A stretch of DNA of 64,000 nt from Citrobacter europaeus (GTDB lineage Bacteria > Pseudomonadota > Gammaproteobacteria > Enterobacterales > Enterobacteriaceae). The stretch is from assembly GCA_020099315.1 (NCBI GenBank), contig CP083650.1, forward strand, positions 4,526,001 to 4,590,000. Reading direction: 5' to 3'. A model generated the notes under the pieces. That model worked only from the letters and a program-made list of their open reading frames with translations, did not search any database and was not told where the DNA came from. Positions 58,541-64,000 of the stretch are shown one piece after another (position 1 is the first letter of the stretch; every line of letters starts with the position of its first letter). The position numbers and the translations under genes were made by a program.

Positions 58541-58744
58541 GAGACCAGAGCTCCAATTATTTTATAGACGAAATAGTTACTCCTCAAACCCATTACGATT
58601 GATGGGAGAGTGTAACCGTTCTTACAGAGTTCCCCGATTGGGAACATTGTCTGGTATTGCTTTCGCAGTACCGGTGGCTCATATCGAACCGCTGTCAATA
58701 TTAGACAAGCCCGCGCATTATACGTAAATCTCAGTCTTAAGCAA
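58541..58744 (-). promoter_or_regulatory. S10 operon promoter and L4-responsive leader
   Basis: On the minus strand -35 TTGCTT (58739-58744) and -10 TATAAT (58717-58722) are 16 bp apart. The leader of about 170 nt before rpsJ has the length and layout of the E. coli S10 leader, whose hairpins HD/HE mediate NusA-dependent attenuation by L4; a CGGTTACACTCTCCC and GGAGTAAC region suits the HD/HE pairing. Confidence 0.8.
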
Positions 58745-58919
58745 GTGCCGCGTAGAAATTAATCACTCGTTCACAAATGCGGGTCCCCTTCCACTCTGAT
58801 TGTATGTCCTGTGGTGCAACGCGTTTTCCCTGGAAGGGAGCAAACATAACCCACATCCCGGACTTGTAGAGCCGCCGGGTTTACCCGAGGGTAAACGCTT
58901 TGCCAGATGAGGCTTGCCC

Positions 58920-59387
58920 ATGTACATCGATTTTCCCTTTCTGCTGATTTATGTTTCGCTATCAGGGTTGCTCTTAGTCCATGACCTACGTACCGGACTG
59001 CTGCCCGACAAATTTACCTGCCCTCTTTTGTGGGGCGGTCTTATTTATCATCAGTGCTGCAGACCGGCGCAGTTATCCGACGCGCTTTGGGGTGCCGTAG
59101 CGGGGTATGGGGTATTTGCTTTGTTCTACTGGGGGTATCGTCTGATATGCCGTCAGGAAGGGTTAGGCTTTGGTGATGTCAAATTTCTTGCCGCGCTAGG
59201 CGCATGGCATCGCTGGGAATCATTACCACTGTTGGTTTTACTTGCCGCAGGCATGGCCTGTTGCCTCACCGGGATTTCCTGCGTCCGGTGCGGGAGACAG
59301 GTACTAAAAAACCCGCTGCCATTTGGGCCATATCTGGCGGCTGCGGGTTTTGTCATTGGCCTGGTAAGTATGATACAGGGCAGTTAG
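58920..59387 (+). CDS. hopD: Short orphan type IV prepilin peptidase
   Basis: Inner-membrane aspartyl protease of family A24 (GspO/PilD type), 155 residues. Both catalytic aspartates are present: D22 in HDLRTGLLPD and D86 in GFGDVKFLAALGAW. Against full-length enzymes (about 225 residues) it lacks the N-terminal cytoplasmic zinc/methyltransferase part, as does Salmonella HopD at the same place. ATG 58920 was chosen for the GAGG seven bases upstream; TTG 58914 is in frame. No secretion or pilus genes are near, so it is a remnant of, or separated from, the gsp cluster. Its stop codon overlaps that of bfr. Confidence 0.85.
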   Translation: MYIDFPFLLIYVSLSGLLLVHDLRTGLLPDKFTCPLLWGGLIYHQCCRPAQLSDALWGAVAGYGVFALFYWGYRLICRQEGLGFGDVKFLAALGAWHRWESLPLLVLLAAGMACCLTGISCVRCGRQVLKNPLPFGPYLAAAGFVIGLVSMIQGS

Positions 59388-59860
59388 TCGCTGACTTTAA
59401 TTTGCGATTGCAGATAGTTTTGCAAGCCAAGTTTTGCAATCAGGTCCAGCTCTGTTTCGAGCCAGTCAATATGCCCTTCTTCTTCAGTCAGGATCTCGAT
59501 CATCATATCCCGGCTGACATAGTCATGAACGCTATCGGCATAGGCAATGGCTTCACGTAAGTCTTTAGCACCATCGAGTTCCAGTCGAAGATCGGATTGC
59601 AGCATCTCTTCAACGTCTTCGCCTATACCCAACTTACCGAGGTCCTGTAAGTTTGGGAGCCCTTCTAAAAATAAAATACGCTCAATGTATTTATCAGCGT
59701 GCTTCATCTCATCGATAGATTCATGGTACTCAACATCATTGAGGCGAGTCAGTCCCCAGTTTTTAAACATACGGGCATGGAGAAAATACTGGTTGATTGC
59801 GACAAGCTCATTTCCCAATAGTTTATTGAGATAATTTATGATTTTAACATCACCTTTCAT
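59384..59860 (-). CDS. bfr: Bacterioferritin
   Basis: 24-subunit haem-containing iron store, 158 residues. All ferroxidase ligands are seen: E18, E51, H54, E94, E127 and H130; M52 is the haem ligand. It follows bfd by 71 bp, the standard bfd-bfr order, in which Bfd reduces the haem so that stored iron can leave. Its stop overlaps the convergent prepilin-peptidase stop by 4 bp, leaving no room for a terminator between them. Confidence 0.98.
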   Translation of the reverse strand: MKGDVKIINYLNKLLGNELVAINQYFLHARMFKNWGLTRLNDVEYHESIDEMKHADKYIERILFLEGLPNLQDLGKLGIGEDVEEMLQSDLRLELDGAKDLREAIAYADSVHDYVSRDMMIEILTEEEGHIDWLETELDLIAKLGLQNYLQSQIKVSD

Positions 59861-59931
59861 TTTATAGTCCCTCCGCTTCCACTATTAGAGCGTAGATGGG
59901 GCTACAGGGATGTCAAAAAAAAGAGTGTGAC

Positions 59932-60126
59932 TTAGGCGATCTCTTTAAATTCTGGCATTTGCGTTAATTCATCCTGCATGACTTCGCGGGCGGCACGAAT
60001 ACACTTACCACATTGATTTCCAACAGGAATAAATTTACGTAATTGTTGAAAGGACTGAGGATGAAACTGGCGAACAGCCTGACGTATTTTTTTATCACTT
60101 ATCGCATTACACAAACAAACGTACAT
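59932..60126 (-). CDS. bfd: Bacterioferritin-associated ferredoxin
   Basis: A 64-residue [2Fe-2S] protein that binds Bfr and supplies electrons to release iron. The ligands are C4, C6, C39 and C42 in the CXC...CXXC arrangement. It lies upstream of bfr. A Fur-like box lies just upstream of its start, in agreement with the known iron repression of bfd. Confidence 0.96.
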   Translation of the reverse strand: MYVCLCNAISDKKIRQAVRQFHPQSFQQLRKFIPVGNQCGKCIRAAREVMQDELTQMPEFKEIA

Positions 60127-60159
60127 GATCGCTCCCGTTCAATTTCTGCGCAAAGTGTA

Positions 60160-60178
60160 AATGAGAATAGTTATGATT
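60160..60178. promoter_or_regulatory. Possible Fur box upstream of bfd
   Basis: AATGAGAATAGTTATGATT matches the 19-bp Fur consensus at 11 positions and keeps the GAGAAT...ATGATT character. It lies 34 bp before the bfd start. It is plausible because bfd is Fur-repressed in E. coli. Confidence 0.4.
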
Positions 60179-60260
60179 ACAATAGCACAACGCTATTTAC
60201 GCGGCGGGAGAATGAATAAAAAATGCGAATAAATATGACAATCGCTAAATAGCAGGCAGC

Positions 60261-60286
60261 AAAAAGGGCGCCGAAGCGCCCTTTTT
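60261..60286 (-). terminator. Terminator of the str operon after tufA
   Basis: The stem GGGCGC/GCGCCC (60266-60271/60276-60281) with loop CGAA is flanked by A5 and T5, so it works on both strands. It separates tufA from bfd. Confidence 0.92.
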
Positions 60287-60311
60287 AAGCTCAAAGCTAA
60301 TTAACTAATAA

Positions 60312-61496
60312 TTAGCTCATTACTTTAGCAACAACGCCCGCACCAACAGTACGGCCGCCTTCACGGATTGCGAAACGCAGACCGTCGTCCATCGCGATTG
60401 GGTGGATCAGGGTAACAACCATTTTGATGTTGTCGCCCGGCATTACCATCTCAACGCCTTCCGGCAGTTCGATGGTACCAGTCACGTCAGTAGTACGGAA
60501 GTAGAACTGCGGACGGTAGCCTTTGAAGAACGGAGTATGACGGCCGCCTTCGTCTTTGGACAGAATGTACACTTCAGATTCGAACTTGGTGTGCGGCTTG
60601 ATAGAGCCCGGCTTAGCCAGTACCTGACCACGTTCGATTTCTTCACGTTTGATACCACGCAGCAGAACACCAACGTTCTCACCAGCACGGCCTTCGTCCA
60701 GCAGTTTGCGGAACATTTCAACGCCAGTACAGGTAGACTTAGCAGTCTCTTTGATACCAACGATTTCAACTTCTTCACCAACTTTGATGATACCGCGCTC
60801 TACACGACCGGTAACAACGGTACCACGACCGGAGATGGAGAATACGTCTTCGATAGGCAGCAGGAACGGCTTGTCAATCGCACGCTCTGGTTCTGGGATG
60901 TAAGAATCCAGGAAGCCAGCCAGTTCGATGATTTTCGCTTCCCACTCTGCTTCGCCTTCCAGCGCTTTCAGAGCAGAACCACGAACGATCGGAGTGTCGT
61001 CGCCCGGGAAATCGTACTGAGACAGAAGTTCACGAACTTCCATTTCTACCAGTTCCAGCAGCTCTTCGTCATCAACCATGTCGCATTTGTTCAGGAACAC
61101 GATGATGTACGGAACGCCTACCTGACGACCCAGCAGGATGTGCTCACGAGTCTGCGGCATCGGGCCGTCAGTCGCAGCAACAACCAGGATCGCGCCGTCC
61201 ATCTGCGCAGCACCGGTGATCATGTTTTTAACATAGTCGGCGTGGCCCGGGCAGTCTACGTGTGCGTAGTGGCGAGTCGGGGTGTCATATTCAACGTGAG
61301 AAGTGTTGATGGTGATACCACGAGCTTTTTCTTCCGGCGCGTTATCGATCTGGTCGAATGCACGAGCAGCACCGCCGTAGGTTTTAGCCAGTACGGTAGT
61401 GATTGCAGCGGTCAGGGTAGTTTTACCGTGGTCAACGTGGCCGATGGTGCCGACGTTAACGTGCGGTTTTGTACGTTCAAATTTTTCTTTAGACAC
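60312..61496 (-). CDS. tufA: Elongation factor Tu
   Basis: GTPase that delivers aminoacyl-tRNA to the ribosome. G1 GHVDHGKT is at residues 19-26, DCPGH (G3) and NKCD (G4) follow, then beta-barrel domains 2 and 3. Length is 394 residues. It is the last gene of the str operon (rpsL-rpsG-fusA-tufA), 69 bp after fusA. A second copy, tufB, would be expected elsewhere. Confidence 0.99.
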   Translation of the reverse strand: MSKEKFERTKPHVNVGTIGHVDHGKTTLTAAITTVLAKTYGGAARAFDQIDNAPEEKARGITINTSHVEYDTPTRHYAHVDCPGHADYVKNMITGAAQMDGAILVVAATDGPMPQTREHILLGRQVGVPYIIVFLNKCDMVDDEELLELVEMEVRELLSQYDFPGDDTPIVRGSALKALEGEAEWEAKIIELAGFLDSYIPEPERAIDKPFLLPIEDVFSISGRGTVVTGRVERGIIKVGEEVEIVGIKETAKSTCTGVEMFRKLLDEGRAGENVGVLLRGIKREEIERGQVLAKPGSIKPHTKFESEVYILSKDEGGRHTPFFKGYRPQFYFRTTDVTGTIELPEGVEMVMPGDNIKMVVTLIHPIAMDDGLRFAIREGGRTVGAGVVAKVMS

Positions 61497-61565
61497 GGCT
61501 ATATTCCTTACTATAGTGCTCTCCCCTTTGGAGAGAGCACGGGACTTAGGTTTTAATCCTGTGGA

Positions 61566-63680
61566 TTATTTACCACGGGCTTCAATAACGGCCTGAGCAA
61601 CGTTGTTCGGCGCATCGTCGTACTTCAGGAACTCCATGGAGTAAGAAGCACGGCCTTTGGTCAAAGAACGCAGCTGGGTTGCATATCCGAACATTTCAGA
61701 CAGCGGAACTTCAGCATGGATAACAACGCCAGTGACGTTGGATTCCTGACCACGAAGCATACCACGACGACGGCTCAAGTCACCGATTACGTCACCGGTG
61801 TTCTCTTCCGGAGTCTCTACTTCAACCTTCATGATAGGCTCAAGCAGAACTGGTTTCGCTTTCTTAAAGCCATCTTTGAAGGCGATAGAAGCGGCCAGTT
61901 TAAACGCCAGCTCAGAGGAGTCAACGTCATGGTAAGAACCGAAGTGCAGACGCACGCCCAGATCAACAACCGGGTAACCAGCCAGTGGGCCGGATTTCAG
62001 CTGTTCCTGGATGCCTTTATCAACGGCCGGGATGTATTCGCCAGGAATTACACCACCTTTGATGTCGTTGATGAACTCGTAGCCTTTCGGGTTTGAACCC
62101 GGCTCCAGCGGGTACATGTCGATAACAACATGACCGTACTGACCGCGACCACCAGACTGCTTAGCGTGTTTACCTTCGATATCGGTAACTTTCGCGCGAA
62201 TCGCTTCACGGTAAGCAACCTGAGGTTTACCGACGTTCGCTTCAACGTTGAATTCACGCTTCATACGGTCAACGATGATGTCGAGGTGCAGCTCACCCAT
62301 ACCGGCGATAATGGTCTGGTTAGATTCTTCGTCAGTCCAAACGCGGAATGACGGGTCTTCTTTAGCCAGACGGCCCAGAGCCAGACCCATTTTTTCCTGG
62401 TCAGCTTTGGTTTTCGGTTCTACCGCGATGGAAATTACCGGCTCAGGGAATTCCATACGTTCCAGAATGATCGGGTGATCCGGGTCACACAGAGTGTCAC
62501 CAGTGGTCACGTCTTTCAGACCGATAGCAGCAGCGATATCGCCCGCGCGAACTTCTTTGATCTCTTCACGTTTGTTAGCGTGCATCTGTACGATACGGCC
62601 AAAACGCTCGCGTGCAGTTTTCACTGAGTTCAGGATGGTGTCACCGGAGTTAACCACACCAGAGTACACGCGGAAGAAGGTCAGGTTACCCACGAACGGG
62701 TCGGTAGCGATTTTGAATGCCAGAGCAGCAAACGGCTCATCATCGCTAGCGTGACGCTCAGCCGGAGTATCTTTACCGTCGTCCAGAATACCGTTGATCG
62801 CAGGTACGTCGACTGGGGATGGCAGGTAATCAATTACCGCATCCAGCATCGCCTGAACACCTTTGTTCTTGAACGCAGAACCACAGGTTACCAGGATGAT
62901 TTCGTTGTTCAGAACGCGCTGACGCAGAGCTTTTTTGATCTCTTCTTCAGTCAGTTCTTCACCACCCAGGTATTTCTCCATCAGCTCTTCTGAAGCTTCT
63001 GCAGCGGACTCGATCAGGTTCTGGTGCCATTCTTCAGCCAGTTCCTGCATGTCAGCCGGGATATCTTCATAAGTGAAGGTTACGCCTGCATCTTCTTCGT
63101 TCCAGTTGATGGCTTTCATTTTCACCAGGTCAACAACACCGGTGAACGCTTCTTCAGCGCCAATTGCCAGCTGCAGCGGAACAGGGTTCGCGCCCAGACG
63201 GGTTTTGATCTGACCAACAACTTTCAGGAAGTTCGCACCCATACGGTCCATTTTGTTAACGAACGCAATGCGTGGAACTTTATATTTGTTTGCCTGACGC
63301 CATACGGTTTCAGACTGAGGCTGAACACCACCAACTGCGCAGTAAACCATTACTGCACCATCAAGCACACGCATGGAACGTTCTACTTCGATAGTGAAGT
63401 CAACGTGCCCCGGGGTGTCGATGATGTTTACGCGATGCGGTTCATACTGCTTAGCCATACCAGACCAGAATGCAGTAGTCGCTGCGGAGGTGATAGTAAT
63501 ACCACGCTCCTGCTCCTGTTCCATCCAGTCCATGGTGGCTGCGCCGTCATGAACTTCACCGATTTTGTGGTTTACACCGGTGTAGAACAGAATACGTTCG
63601 GTAGTAGTGGTTTTACCGGCGTCGATGTGCGCACTGATACCGATGTTACGGTAGCGCGCGATGGGTGTTGTACGAGCCAT
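61566..63680 (-). CDS. fusA: Elongation factor G
   Basis: Translocase GTPase of the ribosome. The P-loop AHIDAGKT is at 18-25, DTPGHVDF and NKMD follow, then domains II-V; domain IV reaches the decoding site. Length is 704 residues, as in E. coli. It lies 96 bp after rpsG and 69 bp before tufA. In E. coli this intercistronic region also carries weak internal promoters for tufA inside fusA. Confidence 0.99.
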   Translation of the reverse strand: MARTTPIARYRNIGISAHIDAGKTTTTERILFYTGVNHKIGEVHDGAATMDWMEQEQERGITITSAATTAFWSGMAKQYEPHRVNIIDTPGHVDFTIEVERSMRVLDGAVMVYCAVGGVQPQSETVWRQANKYKVPRIAFVNKMDRMGANFLKVVGQIKTRLGANPVPLQLAIGAEEAFTGVVDLVKMKAINWNEEDAGVTFTYEDIPADMQELAEEWHQNLIESAAEASEELMEKYLGGEELTEEEIKKALRQRVLNNEIILVTCGSAFKNKGVQAMLDAVIDYLPSPVDVPAINGILDDGKDTPAERHASDDEPFAALAFKIATDPFVGNLTFFRVYSGVVNSGDTILNSVKTARERFGRIVQMHANKREEIKEVRAGDIAAAIGLKDVTTGDTLCDPDHPIILERMEFPEPVISIAVEPKTKADQEKMGLALGRLAKEDPSFRVWTDEESNQTIIAGMGELHLDIIVDRMKREFNVEANVGKPQVAYREAIRAKVTDIEGKHAKQSGGRGQYGHVVIDMYPLEPGSNPKGYEFINDIKGGVIPGEYIPAVDKGIQEQLKSGPLAGYPVVDLGVRLHFGSYHDVDSSELAFKLAASIAFKDGFKKAKPVLLEPIMKVEVETPEENTGDVIGDLSRRRGMLRGQESNVTGVVIHAEVPLSEMFGYATQLRSLTKGRASYSMEFLKYDDAPNNVAQAVIEARGK

Positions 63681-63776
63681 TTGATTCCTCGTTTATCTTT
63701 TAGGCGTTCAATTTAAGTAGCCCAAAGCGGGCTGCTTACTAGAAGCGCCCGCCTGGTGACTAAAACTCCGAAGGGA

Positions 63777-64000
<224 letters not shown>

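Noticed and set aside
60402..61556. 384-codon open frame on the plus strand
   Set aside because: It lies wholly opposite tufA; strong codon bias in tuf genes clears antisense stops. No domain or ribosome-binding site is recognisable.

Overview
The window is a conserved core-genome stretch of an enterobacterium (family Enterobacteriaceae). Gene order follows the E. coli 'min 73-75' region almost gene for gene: rng-mreBCD-csrD-acuI-(msrPQ)-accBC-panF-prmA-dusB-fis-yhdJ-acrS/acrEF-yhdWXYZ-rrnD-aroE/tsaC-dprA/def/fmt-trkA-mscL-alpha/spc/S10 ribosomal operons-bfr/bfd-tufA-fusA-rpsG. The msrPQ pair beside accB, the 155-residue orphan prepilin peptidase beside bfr, the intact yhdWXYZ operon and the 16S V3 sequence together point to Citrobacter (perhaps the amalonaticus/farmeri side of the genus). 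That genus call is inference from recalled gene order and sequences, not a search.

Layout. 1-7.0 kb (minus): RNase G, the Maf nucleotidase, the MreBCD rod-shape complex and the CsrB/C-decay regulator CsrD. 7.2-17.7 kb (plus): AcuI, the periplasmic methionine-sulfoxide repair pair MsrP/MsrQ, acetyl-CoA carboxylase subunits AccB/AccC, YhdT, pantothenate carrier PanF, the L11 methyltransferase PrmA, the dusB-fis operon, DNA methyltransferase YhdJ and the small membrane protein YhdU. 17.7-28.2 kb: regulator AcrS divergent from the AcrEF efflux pump, lipoprotein YhdV, then the amino-acid ABC transporter YhdWXYZ behind a clear sigma-54 promoter. 28.2-34.3 kb (minus): a complete rrnD operon (16S-tRNA-Ile-tRNA-Ala-23S-5S-tRNA-Thr-5S) with tandem promoters P1/P2, boxA elements and double terminators.

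34.5-44.8 kb: YrdA; a minus-strand group yrdB-aroE-tsaC-yrdD-smg-dprA; a plus-strand group def-fmt-rsmB-trkA; then mscL facing arfA, and zntR with yhdN. 44.9-58.7 kb (minus): the alpha (rpsM-rplQ), spc (rplN-rpmJ) and S10 (rpsJ-rpsQ) operons, 28 ribosomal/translation genes plus secY and rpoA, with their promoters and terminators. 58.9-64 kb: orphan prepilin peptidase, bacterioferritin and its ferredoxin, then tufA, fusA and the 3' part of rpsG (str operon), cut by the window edge.

The genes are overwhelmingly housekeeping: translation, envelope elongation, fatty-acid initiation, K+/osmotic homeostasis, iron storage. No insertion sequence, prophage, CRISPR array or integrated island is visible, and I see no undescribed multi-gene system. 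The most interesting signals are small: a 5' UTR inverted-repeat structure that would mask the msrP ribosome-binding site, a sigma-54 promoter before yhdWXYZ, a compensatory base-pair difference between the two 5S genes, two related hairpin blocks in rRNA spacers, a terminator-like hairpin at the very 5' end of the spc transcript, and a conserved hidden 22-codon extension after the rpsG stop.
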